Below, one piece after another: positions 1 to 13,100 of a stretch of 64,000 nucleotides of DNA. This DNA is from Clitopilus passeckerianus. Its lineage: Eukaryota > Basidiomycota > Agaricomycetes > Agaricales > Entolomataceae. The stretch lies in the NCBI GenBank assembly GCA_944990035.1, contig CALYLX010000026.1, forward strand, positions 62,001 to 126,000, in the 5' to 3' direction. Positions within the stretch are counted from its first letter, which is position 1, and every line of letters begins with the position of its first letter. The translations under genes were made by a program, and so were the position numbers. The notes beneath the pieces are model-generated. The model ran no database searches. It was not told where the DNA came from and saw nothing but the letters and a program-made list of their open reading frames with translations.

Positions 1-3000
1 CAACGCCGTTGACGTTCAGCTCCAAGAAAGTGGCCTACCAGCGCCAGGATCCACATCGACACGGACTGTTCCAGTAAACTACTGGTTCGAAACCCTCAGA
101 AGTCAGCTTCCACCACGAGGAAACGGCGCTGACGAGGAACAGTCCCGTCATTGACCGAAAAGTCCCTCGAACTGCCATTACAGGTTTTACTCACCACGGA
201 AAGGTAAAAATGCTTATTCATTGACATCCTCCATGATGCAGAACAGTTGCCGTTAAACGAAGTGATGGCCGCTGCAAGGCAGTAGGCATGGTATGAGGAT
301 TTGCTCCCTCGTACGCGTTGGTTGGCCCTGCTCAGAAGCGTTCAAATTCCGAGATGACGGTGGTTCAGGAATACCTTGAGCGACGCATGTTTGCCTAGAA
401 TCATCATCCTAGCGCGCGGCTTTGGCGTGTTAAATGTCGAACGATTTTTTGGAGACCGAAGACCCTACACAGCAGTGAGGGTAGGTGTATTCGGATGGAC
501 CTAGGATTTCTGCCAGTGGAATTTGGTCAAACGATGTCCATTTTTGCTCTACCACCACTATCTACGTATGAAACTAACAAAAGACGGGTCTTCGTAGTAC
601 ACCTCGCCTGCCTTTAAGCCCCTCTGATACCACAGCTAAGTTTTGACACAGCTCAGTGTCGGTCCTGTGTATGTAAACGTCATAAGCCTTTGAAGATCCC
701 CGAATTAGTCGAGCAGTCGGGTAACAGCACCTTCCTTTTCGAGTTGCCAGCCAGTTAGCAGGGCGCCTCATGCCGCTGCACGAGTCGAGCCACATGTTCC
801 CCAAAACGACGGAACATACTGAATGCAGGCTAGCCACAATCTTTCGCCAAGTTCTCTCTCGATGCTTCTTCTACCCACTTCTATTCAGGCGGATTGGCGC
901 TTTGACTGCGTGTGGCGCTTACTCTACCGCCTGACCCTCTTCAAGATTGCAATGTGCTCACCTGACCTAGAGCCCTCCATAGAATCGTCCCGTCGAAGCC
1001 GAGCCGGAGTGACCCCTCAAGCCACTTCCAGAAGAGTTGAACGACCCTGTACGATTGAATTGATCTTTGCAGCCCGAGCTGCCAGAGCCACTATTCCGAA
1101 CGTCCTTGCTTCCTGAACCATGCTGGATACATGAGCCGTCGATCTCTATTGGTGCTCGGGTATCGTATCCCGACTCGAATCATCGGCCGGCTAGGGTTCC
1201 AGAGGAGTCGAGGTACAGCCAACGCTACCTGAGGATACTTCAGGCCGGCCTCGAAGCAGAGAACGGGTCAGGGAAGGTCACAGCTGAGAAGATTTGCGAG
1301 CTCATGGCTTGTTATCTGGAGTCTGGGCTGCGGGCTATCCATCCCGCTGCGCCGCTGCACGGCATTCCTCAAAGCTAAGTATAAATCTCTATCAGTGTTT
1401 TCGACAGGATTGAGCATATCGACAACCATCGTGACCATCGTCTCGTTCAACCTATCAACGGTTCATCTGGCTCGTCCACGGACGAATTAGCCCAAGTCAC
1501 CATTAAAGGCGTCCTTTTAGCACTCATAACGTCCGGGCTGTAGCCAACTCCGGAGAAACATCCAAAGGAGCTTCTACAGGGTCTTCTGACGTTCACCTGT
1601 TCCTCTCGGCTTGATGAAAGTACATTCTTCATCGAAATGCTGTGCTATTCCCAAGAAAGGCTTGTCCTCTTGCTCGGATATTGAGCCGGCGTACCCTGAT
1701 TCGTCGTTGGTCTCTCACATTCATTCCATTGACCTACGGTCAATATCCGAGAGAATCTCTTCTTGCCGAACATGCTGGCGTTTGGAATTTCTACGTGGCG
1801 AAGTCTCTGAGCTTCTTAGACCCACTTTGACCGATGTAGGCGATTTCAAGTTGGTTGGCGACGCGTCTTGACGCGTATTCATTAAAGACCGTCAACTCTT
1901 CGGCGCCATGCATGGCAGCACATACTTTCATGGGCATCTAATCGATTTAGAACGCGTTCACATGGTAGTCGTTCAGAGATTAATGTTAATCTCGCTGTGC
2001 TCCTCTCGGCCAAGTCATTTCGGCAATCGGAAGTATTCTCGGAACGGACAGCAGGACTGGTCACGGGGGCGGCATACAGATCTAGAATCCTTTTGTCTGT
2101 TCGTGCCGTCGTCCTCCAGGGCCAGAACCTTGTGATTATCTTCAATGCTGCTGTATTGACCAGATGGCGGCTCGACTCGCCCGCAGTTATCATGGAAAAT
2201 GTGCCATGTCGTCCAACTCACCCGTTATCAGCGTCCAAATCCATCGATTGCCTGCCGTGTCCTCCCAATTGATTCCCATGATTTGCGGCTGCATTTTCGT
2301 GGCACTTGCGATGACAGCGCTTGAGCGCTTGGTGGCTGCTCACCTGGTTCAGTGGCTGGCCAGCGCATGAATTGGTTGGCGATATTCTGAGCTGGTGGCC
2401 AATATCAGCTGCTCTAATTTCGGCCACTTCTCGCATGTTCGTCTGTCAGTTCGTACTTTGCTATCTCTTGGGCTCTTGTGGTATCAACAGGGGTATTTCA
2501 CGTTCGATGTGGGTCGCCTGTGCATTTGAATGGCTTTCTCAGTGCCTGCATCTGGTCATTTCCTACCACTTCACATATCGACAAGATCCGGCCTATCTGA
2601 ACTGCTCTCATCTGACACACCTATCGCACGATTTCTATGAATGAATGATATTGCTTCCGTTAGAACGTTCGTATTCAGTGGATTCAAACTGGTGCTTGAA
2701 CATGTTCCCGGACTGAGACGCCCAAGTCTGGCACTCTAGCTTGTCAGGTCTCAGCTTCGAGCCATCTTCTGACTTTTGAGCTACTCTGTCTAGCTGCTTG
2801 GCAGGTTCTGCATTAGATCTGCGCTCCTCTGGGAATATGCGGTCAACTGGCGTGATATCGTGGTGATATCTGAATTATCTGGGAACGGTCGGGCACGTCG
2901 GACTCATGCAATCGGTGAGACCCGGGATATTGGGAATTCTTTGTCGTACACCATTATGCTCTCGTCCCCTTTGGACAGCCTAATCACAGACCCCATGGTA

Positions 3001-5480
3001 CGCACTGCCTCAAATAGCATACCCCGCAGTCGGCGGCTCACTAGCAGGTGCTTGTCGGCATGATTGGGGTGAATACCTTCATTTCTTCGTCAGTGGGGCG
3101 CTAGAATGCGACCATTCCCACATTTCTCGCTCAAGTACCCACCTTAGCCACTATTGAGCGGACAACTCAACAGTTATGAACAGCTGGACACGAATTATTC
3201 ATCCATTACTCTTCGGATGGGGGTTCCGATTCCGACTGCGCTTTATCAAACCTCGCTGCTCATTGCATCATAACCAGTGAAGTGACGTCACACTTCCATT
3301 CCTTCCCCTACCTTCCCCCATTCACGACGGTAATCCCACCACACCATGCTATGACATTGTAGACGGCCTGGTATGGAAATGGCCAAGGGTTCGAATCGAA
3401 TTGACTGCGTGCATATGCAATATCTGTCGACTTTCGCCCAGCTGACCGCCCTCGAGGTCGATAATCCCTCAACACGGCACATTCTCCCAGGCTCACTACT
3501 CTCCAGAACTGGCTCGGATGCTCGTTTATAGGTCCAGCGGTCTCTTGGAATATGAGGTCACATATTACTGCTCTGCGGCTCTTAACCTCCACGGCATGCA
3601 TGGGACTTGGATGATTGCCTATGAAGTCGGTGGCTTCTGCTTGGTGGTGTTAACCCTCCCGACTCGCATACCGTCGGAACGGACAATCGGGGTCGTACGA
3701 CTTTGCTTTCTTTGTATACGCTGGGCGTCATATGATCAACCTCCAATCAATCCCGACTTCGAACACCGTTGGATGGGACGAACGCAAGGGGAATCTTCCC
3801 CTCGCAGCTCAGTACTTCTCCTACCTCTTGCTAAAGCCTTGGCCATGGAATGGATAATATAATAGCTTGTTTCTTTCGATATAAATGGTCTGAGTGCATT
3901 CAACTCAGCGTTATGACGCCCTCAAGGTTATTCTCGTTCTGCTTGTCCGCCTTCTCTCCGGCCCGTGCACATTGTGTTCAAAGTATGGATTTAATGACTT
4001 GTAAATCCGATGAATACCAAGCTGCTATTTATCACCATTGACGGCCGAAACCTTACCTCCTTGCATCCCCGTTTTAACGATAGCGAACCACTTCGTCCTG
4101 GTTCAACCTATATATTGTCTCAGAGTAACCCGAAATATATACAATTTTCCTGACATTTTCCCTCGTCGCCTAGGTAAACGAAAGTCTACCCCGCAATGTT
4201 CCCCACATCTCAACAGAAAAAAAATCGCTCCTCCCTGCACTCCCCTCCACTGTTCGGCGAACTTCCGGCTCAGCCAATCAACATCCACCTGAAAAATCTC
4301 AAAAAATTCAAAACACCATTCTTCCTGACATCACCTACGCTGGGGAATCTCCTTATCGAGCAGTTGCGATACGAAAATTGTCAGAACACGCCTAACGCCT
4401 CCCAACTTTCTTGCCTAATCAGGTTGAAAGGACGGGGCACTGTTCGGCTCCCCTTCCCACCCTCGTATTAATCAGTTTGCAATCACTGTCAAGCGGCAGG
4501 TCAAGAGGTCTAAGCGAGGCAGGTTCTGCTCTTGCCTGTCTTCGAGATAGAAGAACGTTATACACCCACTGGCAGGTCCATGTGAGCATGTCAGAGTAGA
4601 ACCAATGTATGGTTCTCGTGGGTACGGGAATGTTCTGGAGGAGGCGGGAAGAGAATAAGCTCGCTATCTCAATACAGTAGATGGAAAGCACGAAAAGATC
4701 GCAAGTTGGTTTGACTTCTGTGATGATGCTGTGGGACTCGGAGGAGGGAATAAGGAAATTCGACCGGGTACTCCAGTGGGCGACTCGGACGACACAATTA
4801 AGGATTAGATACTACATTCCCCATATCGTGCTGATACATACAATTAACTAGATAGGCCGCAAGCAACGCTGAATGGCAGGCACCTCGCAGCTTCGGCTTC
4901 TCTAGAGTCGTCCGATGATAGATAGGCATCTTCCTTGGTCAAATTTACTTTGGGGTTCGATATTCCATGATTTGATGGTGTACTTGCAAAGGAGTTCTCG
5001 ACGGTGAAAAAGATGCACGAACAAGCGAGCTACCATATGGTGAGTGGAATACTGTTCGGCATCCTTCACTACGTGAACTGGGTCGACGGAAAACCCGGTT
5101 GATATTCTGGATGTCAATTGACGGAACGGAATACGCGTCGGGGAAGGCCCTTCTTCTCCGTTCCGACTTCTGTTCCCCCGAAGTTCGAGACTCGCGAGTT
5201 CGATCCCATCCTATTGTACTCTGCTTAGATTCACACAAAGTCGTTATTGTTCTTCAATTCGTTTCTTTATCATTCTCGTCGTCCTAACTACTAACTACTC
5301 AACGAGCGCCTAAAAGCCACTCTTCAAATACGTAGGAAATGCGTGAAAGAAATAAACTATGCGTAGAACGTGTGCAAAACGTGAACCGTGAAAAGTAATG
5401 CGTAATGCGTAGAATGCAAATGCTAAAAATGCGATTCGTGTGAAAAGATGCAATGGGGGTCGTAAATTGTTCGTGTGAAG
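1..5480. other. Gene-poor stretch, nothing recognised
   Basis: All open frames here are short (up to about 114 codons), overlap each other on both strands and show no recognisable protein motif or chain of splice-compatible exons. Around 5,335-5,440 there is a loose run of short GCGTA/GTGAA-like words but no regular period. I see no tRNA, LTR or transposase fragment. It may be decayed repeat DNA, but that is inference. Confidence 0.6.
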
Positions 5481-5481
5481 G

Positions 5482-6105
5482 TCAAATGCGAAATGGGGTC
5501 GTAAAAGGTGGGAGAGTATCGTGTGGGAGGAGGTTCCTCTTGCCTGGACCAACTATATGCGCGTCAACGCGTGCGTCATGCTGTTCAAAGTCGAGATCGA
5601 TACAGCGATAGGAGAGCAGTAGGCCAGAGAGGGGAATCCTCGGCGTAAGGAGGTGTCGCGTGGTTTTTGGAGGAGGTAAGGAGGTACAAGGCAAGGGCGC
5701 CGAGGTAAAGGAGGTGCCTCTCAGGTGATGATGAGGTGTGGTAAAGGAGAAGGGGTTGAGAGAGGAGAAAGGGGGAAGTGTAATATATGCACATGGAAAA
5801 AAATATATTGTCGACGAGAAAACAATGAGAAACGATGCGATGCTGGTATACAGGTATGTACTGAGAGAAATGAGAGAAATGAGAACAACAGTGTGGTTGG
5901 ATGGAGATGCATAAGGATAACAGTTTGATAGTGGATAGAGATGCATGGTTGGTATCGATATCGATGATTGAGAGGGGTATCTGCGCGAAGTGAGGTGCCA
6001 GCAACACAAAGCGTTCTCGATGATAGACAGCAGAAAAACAAAATCCCGAAAGCAGGCAACAGAATGGAATAGCAGGACAAGGGAATAATAGAAGAGTCTC
6101 TTCAA
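5482..6105 (-). other. Pyrimidine-rich tract on the minus strand, probable 3' UTR or downstream flank
   Basis: The minus strand is strongly pyrimidine-rich (the plus strand is G/A-rich), which leaves long open stretches in all three minus frames at once. The longest open frame would start with TTG, not ATG, and its product is a low-complexity Ser/Leu/Pro/Tyr string. It lies directly downstream of the gene ending at 6,111, so a 3' UTR or composition-biased flank explains it better than a protein. Confidence 0.5.
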
Positions 6106-6110
6106 CTCAT

Positions 6111-7142
6111 CTATGAGGACTGCGAGGTCAAGCCCAACCGCGTCTTCACCCGTTGACGTCTTCCCTTAAACCGCTTCTGTGCGTGGAACATGCCAATCTG
6201 GACACGAAGGGCGATGGCTTGCCATTGCTGGCGAATGCCGTCCATGCATGTAGGGGTGTACTCCGGCTGGGGTGCTTCTGCCTCTTCTTCGTCTTCTTCG
6301 ACATGATGGCTGCGCCGGTGGTCGTCCTCGTCTTGCTCAAGGAGAGAAGAGGGCCGGTGCATGGGAGAGGCGGGAAGGGAGTACGCTCCGTCGTATGAGC
6401 GGCGAGAGGCGCGTGAACGAGCCGAGCGGGAAGGTGTCATCGGGTGGTTCTGTGGGTATGAGTCGAGAAAGGGATCATTGTTGATGGTTATAGCAGGGGG
6501 CGCGGAGCTGGGTGCTGAAGTTGTTGATGATTCTATCGCTGTAGAGGTGCTGGCGGCAATGATGGGCTCAGAGACGTGTCGGTGTCGTCGAACAGCCTTA
6601 GCAAAGATGCGAGAAACGCGTCGCCTCTTGCTGTGAGAGTCGTCATAGTCGAATTCATAGTCCTCTTCGTCACTTAGTACAGTGTTGTCGGAGTCTGGTG
6701 AATGCGACGAGGAGCTGTAGAAGTTGTATGAATGCCTCTGCTGTGAAGTTGAGGCAGTGGCTGCGGGATAGTTGTATGATGAAACGGAATTCGGCCTTTG
6801 TGATTTCGACCGTGATTGTTGACCCCATCGATCTTCCCAGTAGTTGGCGTAGCTGACGACCTCTTGCTCATCGTACTCGTCAGCGACTTCCCAACGGGGG
6901 CGTGCGGCCATGATAGTGGGGTGAAGAGAAGAGGTAGGGGAAAGTCTTCGTTGCTGTTTGGTTGTCCTCACAGGGTCATGGAGATCGCCGTCGCGGCCAC
7001 TGCTAGCGTGCCGCTTGATATCAGTGGAAGCGAGCTCCGAGGTAAACATTGTTGTTGCCGTCGAGGGCTGATAGTGGTTGTAGGTTGAGGACGACGATGA
7101 ATAGGAGTCGTATAGTAGCGGAGCGTCGTGGAAGTCACGCAT
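6111..7142 (-). CDS. Hypothetical Ser/Arg-rich protein, 343 aa
   Basis: This is a single open frame with an ATG at 7,142 and no intron needed. The product is mostly low complexity: serine/tyrosine-rich at the N-terminus, an acidic patch DEEDYEFDYDD followed by the basic run SKRRRVSRIF near the middle, and a Glu-rich stretch near residue 290. Only the last ~45 residues look ordered; they form a basic amphipathic segment that includes QQWQAIALRVQIGMFHAQKR and ends with KTRLGLTSQSS. The acidic/basic clusters could be nuclear localisation or binding patches, which is inference. I do not recognise the family. The length, the coherent ATG frame and the ordered C-terminus make it more credible as a gene than its neighbours. 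Confidence 0.6.
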   Translation of the reverse strand: MRDFHDAPLLYDSYSSSSSTYNHYQPSTATTMFTSELASTDIKRHASSGRDGDLHDPVRTTKQQRRLSPTSSLHPTIMAARPRWEVADEYDEQEVVSYANYWEDRWGQQSRSKSQRPNSVSSYNYPAATASTSQQRHSYNFYSSSSHSPDSDNTVLSDEEDYEFDYDDSHSKRRRVSRIFAKAVRRHRHVSEPIIAASTSTAIESSTTSAPSSAPPAITINNDPFLDSYPQNHPMTPSRSARSRASRRSYDGAYSLPASPMHRPSSLLEQDEDDHRRSHHVEEDEEEAEAPQPEYTPTCMDGIRQQWQAIALRVQIGMFHAQKRFKGRRQRVKTRLGLTSQSS

Positions 7143-10100
7143 ATCGAGGGACCTTTGGTTATGAGGAGAGGGGGCACAAAGGACAGGGGAGTTGAACTGT
7201 TTATATTAGTACTTGCCCCGGTTCATTTTCCTTCCGTGTACTCACCTGCGTAATCACTCGAACCAATCTTCCGCACCAGCCGGTCCTTCCTTTTTGGGAC
7301 TCTTGGCTCAAGTTCAGTTCGTTTGCTCGGCACAGCTCCGGTTCACTCAGTCCTCATGAATGCCGCATTTTAACCAACATTCCTCCTTTCGACCAACCAC
7401 GCGCCATTCTTTCAACAGCCTCTTGTCCTACTGTCCTACACGATGCACATCCATAGCTGTTCTGGAATCCTCTCTTGCAGCCGCTGCGCCTCCGAGTCAT
7501 TTCATGACTTGGTGGTGGCAAGTTCTGGTTCCGCGTGCTGACTCAACGCAAATCGCGAGACCGCTGTGGATGGGACTCCTCAGCACATCGGCATCATACT
7601 CTACCCGTGCCGTCCCGACTCATAACACGATAATCCTCAAGCCTCTGATTACTGTACCTGCACAGACAATCTCATCTGATATGTCAGCGATTGAGATTAT
7701 TGTCCATAATCATTATCACAACTACCGACGTGTTCATGCGCTCATCGATATCGTTTATGGTTGACGTTCCTAGAATATTCTTGTATCTACGAATCGAATA
7801 GATTATCTATAATCAGAGATGCTGCCAATATTCATGGCATGGCACCATGTCGACTTTTGCCGCACACATACCTCGTTCCAATTATTCCAGGTCCATCGGT
7901 CCGCTATACCCACTCTTTGATGCTTCAGCGCTTCCATAGACAGACTTGTATCTTCCACATGATGGCGTCCAATCATGCCATACCTGCCATACCCTTGACC
8001 CAAAACCACGCTGAGACCTTCGTTTGACTGTTCTCTGCGCGACCCTGTCCTTGCAAACACGAGGCTAGGAAGTTTACTATCGATGCCACTTCGCGGTGAT
8101 CCTGCGACCAGCCTCCTACTAGTAATCTTCTGCCTCTTCTCAATCACGACTCAGTTCATCTACGGCTTTATCTACTATCCATCCGATCTAAGCGTACGCT
8201 TTGACACCTCCAATACTCAAGGACACACATATCATCCCCCATCCCATCATGTTTCCGAATCGCAGACCACAAGCAGGCCCCCGCACGCGAGGGCAAAGAG
8301 AACGTAGGCCCTACTACCAAACATGGTGCGTATCCCCCAGACCTTGGGGACACGATTCCTCCACTCCATCACACGATGTTGGTACACCCTTCCACTCATC
8401 ACAACGTGTCGATCCCGGTCGATCTGTCTGTACACTCGACCCTGTCCAACTACAGCGTGTTCCGTCCAATGTCTCTCGACCCTCGAGTTGCTATGTCCTA
8501 TTTGGCGGATCCCTTTTGCCTGGACCCTTTACATGGAATGGCAAAAAGTGTAAGTAAAACAGGGCCTGGGCATCTGCCGTTCGCCTGTCCGACGCGTTTG
8601 CCTCAAGCCTCCTCGCCTCTCCACATCCGACGCCCCGAGACGGTAGACCCGATTCTAGGCTATAGTAGTATCCACAATTTCAATAACATTGGCGTTGACT
8701 GCATGCACGGGAGCTTTCTTGAGTTTTCCTTTGAAATCGAGTCCTCCTCCAACGGGGACTCCACCCGAATGCGAACCACCGTGACCGTGTTCCCTTAACA
8801 AGCAAGCGCCCACCAAATCCAGCAAACCGCCACCAGCACTGCCGCAATCGTCGGTAAGATCGCTTAACGAGGTTAAGCGGTTACTCGGATCGAGTACCGA
8901 CACGTGTTCTATTTATATGGCTACTGCTATTTCTGGAAATAGTAGAAATGAGAGCGTCGGTTGAAGTGGTCGGGTTTCGGATGTAGAAGGTCTTTCCGAC
9001 TTTCCGACGGAGTTGAATGGCTTTCAGAGGCTCGTCTACTACTCTAAAGATGAACGAAAGCGCCACTTTGTCATGTTTGGCGTGAGGTATTGGGGCTTGA
9101 GGCGTCGCTACTACGACTCGGACGTCCACGCCTGTGTGACCAGTCTTCAACACGACATTTGTCTCTGCTGGCCTTGGCCCCCGACATGGTTCATCTGAAG
9201 AATGAAAACTTCATGCCTTCGCGAAATCTTTCTGCCCATCTTTGACGACTGACACACATACGTTGAAGGGTTTCCTACTTTGTCTGCCAGCAGGCAGAAC
9301 GGGAGCTTCGCAATCACAACGATCATGGGATGTGTGATGGACTCTCATCCGACTCGGCGGGTTTGGACCGACGTATATTCGAGGACCACTTTCTCTTTCC
9401 ACTGAAGGGCGGGGCTTAGGGCTTCGATGGAAAGGGAGGAATGTAGACTTTCTGGGTGAACTGGCAGTATTCGACTGGTCGTCCGACGGCCGAATATTGA
9501 ATGACTACGTTCATGACTATTTCATTGCCTATCTTACCTCTCTCGTTCTAGAATATGCAAATCACCTACAGGCATGTAGAGCACGATATGCGGCCCTGCG
9601 GTGCTACGGTGCGGGATCGCGGGGTTACAGTCGTAGTAATACTTGGTATGTACATCCATGCTTTTTCCCTTGCTTCGCGGTGCGGGCTTCGTCGCTCTTT
9701 TCTCGAACCTCTCTTGACTTCACCATACGACGCTGATGAGATGTTCACGGAACAGGTTCAGTTCATGATTCGCCCTCGACCCCGCCTCCGCAATCTGGAG
9801 TTTCGTGACTCGGCGTGCTTATCCATCCGATGATCATCTCTCTCATGTCTCCCATAGCACTTACTATCCATCCGTTAGATTGATAATCTAACTCTCCAGC
9901 CCATCTCACGTCGCAGAGATGTCTACCCAAAGTGGAAGGTATGTATTATCAAGATGCTCCGGTTACTTCGACTCGCACTATCTACGGCCATCCAATCAGC
10001 GACTGTTCACAAGGACGTTCAAGCTGGCCCGTGGTCGAGCCGGTGATCTATTCCCTCCACTGGGTCGTCACTCTCTTGTCAGAGGCATCACAATCTTGTA

Positions 10101-13100
10101 TGGATCATCGGGTCGTATCCCCTCGAGTCAATCGGCTGATCAAGCCTAGAGACAGCTTCTATCACTGGTCGTCTTACGTGGGCAGATGGTACTGAATGCG
10201 GGGTATTGGTAATCACAAGAGTAGTCAATTCAATTCTTTATTCACTTCATGCGATACAATCGTCAGGTCAAATGCCAGGTCGCTGCGTTTATCTGATGAA
10301 CATGGACAGGCTGGTGGCAGCCATATATTCAATATTGTACCTGACTGTGCATGACCACTGTAACTGATTTGCCCAGTGGCACGAGGTACGCGTCTTGGAC
10401 GGCTTGGAAACTACTCGGCGTGGCTCGGCCTACGCGCAGCTGCTGCGATGCGAAGCATATGAGATGAGTAACTCCTATTGACAAGGCTTCGTGTTGGATC
10501 TGAACCAAGCTCGAACTGACGTGTCAAGACGTCTACTACCACCGTTGCTACTCACTGGAATAGTTGCTGATCACAAGATGTGCAATGTGCATGTACATAT
10601 TGTTCATGCATGTGTACATTGTCTCCCGAGATACTTCCGTGGTGTGCTCTTCAGCTGTACATTAACGGGCCGTCGCTAGAAAGCATGCAGACAAAGGTCA
10701 GAAGGCTATTTTGCTCATCTTTACATTGCACTATCGATTATCTTGGACTTTCTTCGGCTTCTAGACTCTGCTAGGGCGAACGGGGGCAATAATACCTGTA
10801 AAATCTCGGCGTTCTTGAATATTCCAGATGGCCATACTCAAGAGCTAGAACCATATGCCTTCTCCGGCCTGGTATTCTACGAGATGCTTTGATGACTTCA
10901 TTAATCTTACAGACGCTCTTTGATCGCTCTTCGCAAGATAGTCATTGACGCCAGCTCTTAATCACCAATCTGCGCCTTGCATCCGCTGATGGGACTGAAG
11001 GCCGGATAATGCATTTCCTGCTGTAATAATTAGGCAAGCTTTAATGATATGGGATTCTAATGTCCGGGCGTCGATGTAGATCTAGCTTCACAATGCGTCC
11101 TGAGTCTTGGCGAAGCATACTCCGTGCATCAATCCATTCTTTCTCCGGTGAACCTGATTAGCGATTCCTCAAGCCTCGAGCTGCATTGCTCATGGCATGC
11201 CTCGGTTACTCACCCTTCCTTGTGTGTAGGTCATCTACAGAAAGCGATCTCGGAAGCATGTTTACAGTGGCAGGCTGAGAGCTTTGATTTGTCCCCACGC
11301 AATGTCAACTCCTCCGCATCGCAGCAGATAATAGAAATCCTCTGGTTCATCAACCCTTGGGTTGAAACCTGACAATAGAGTACTCTGGCAGAAACACTAG
11401 TAACATGATTTACTTCACTCTTTCCCGAATCGCGAGTCCTGCCGTTTTGGGATACGAGCATGGCGTAACCTGAGTATTTCGTCCGGGTACCTGAGATTAT
11501 TTCAAGGTCTTCCCTCTGTAGATCCTCAATTAGACTATCCAACGTTCAGGTGAAGCTTTCTCCCGAGTAAGTGCTGGTTTCGAGAAGCCCCAGCCACTTT
11601 CCGATGTCTATTATAATAACGAGCTGGATCCAGAAAGCTCCATTCACCGAGGAACCTCATGACAACCTACGAGTTATCGCGGGTTCCAAACCGCAAGCGA
11701 CTCATTATCAGGTTGGATGATAATCGCACTGAACCAGCTTGTTAACCCGTCATTGATTCCAGTGGGGAGAAATGACGAAAGGACAGTCAGACTCGAATAC
11801 CTCCATATCCACAGGAACTTCGTCTTTCATTACTCATGTTCGTATTGACGTCAACCAGTCAATATTCACGAAAAAGGAGAGGGATCAGTGGCTGTCCTAC
11901 CTATGATAAAATCGGTGGTAGTCGGTGTGATTATCGTGCCCCGCATATGTGGGGAGGTTATTTTGATGGCATTTCGTCATAGTGTCAGGTACCTGGACGG
12001 TCAAGCTCCTTTTCTGTCCGTAATCCGCAGGGGCATGGGTTACAGGCGGTTAATCACTATCAGCTGCTAACATCGTCATAATCAGGCGTGAACGGACCGT
12101 TCTAAGCGTGTCGGTGGGACGGGACGTGCCATGGGGCAAGAAGCCGGAGCTTAGGTACTGATTAAGAATCTATAAGCACTATGCACAGTAAAACGCCTCT
12201 GGCAGTTGTAAGAAGCGTGTATCGGACGCAATCTTTGTACTGATTCTCAGGTGGGCTGTTGAAGATAGGAAGCAGGCTCCCGTCTCATGCCGGAGCTACT
12301 GTAGGAGTCTAGATGCTCGAAACAATTCGATCAATGATTCGATGTGAACCTCGAGGCTCGCATGCCTGAGGGTATGGTAAAACTAAGGAGGTCTTCAGCG
12401 CTCCGTTAAACTTTCGAGGCCATCGGAGAGTCCGTAAGCTGGATAACATGCACTATGGCACTGATTCGCACAAAGAACATGAGCTGTAAACACTATGTGG
12501 CGTGCAGAAGGACACCCAGACGTCTACTAACAACTTTAAGCGCTTAGTTAATACTGTCTTATCTCCGAAGTCCAGACCTGCAGAATATCACATCTGACAT
12601 CCAATCTAGGACCCTGTTTTCCTGTATGCTGTGCTTAGGCAATCCTCAAGACCAGATAGGCTTCTAAGGATCGATCATAATAATTTATACATGTAGATAT
12701 ACCCATTACTGCACGTAAACCACGAGCCTTAACCAGTGGTGTGAAGAGTTCCAACCGGCAATGCAACGCTACGTTGAGATCCGGCCTCAGAGTAATGGCA
12801 AGGAGGCAGCGCGTTCAAGCTTAATTGCTGGGTTGAAAGCCCGAGTCAGGCTGGTTGCCGTGTTGCCGGGGCGTTGCTCTGAGACACATACTCGTTAATT
12901 ACCTGCTGAGCGCCCAAGCTGTTGTGTGGCTGGTCAGCACGTTGATAACAATACATCTGTTGTGTAAGTAGCATGTAGGTCCATCGCACCGCCACGGCGT
13001 CTCTTTCATCACAACCTCGCCGAGAACAACAAGGCCTTTTGTTCTTCGAAATGACCACAGCCCCACACATCTTTCAATCATCAACCTGTTAAACAAGATG

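Noticed and set aside
5482..6105. 207-codon minus-strand open frame
   Set aside because: It begins with TTG, lies in a pyrimidine-rich tract open in all three frames, and has a low-complexity product.
7360..8798. Several plus-strand frames of 100-140 codons
   Set aside because: No recognisable motif, competing frames on both strands, and no splice-linked continuation; random open frames are expected at this length.
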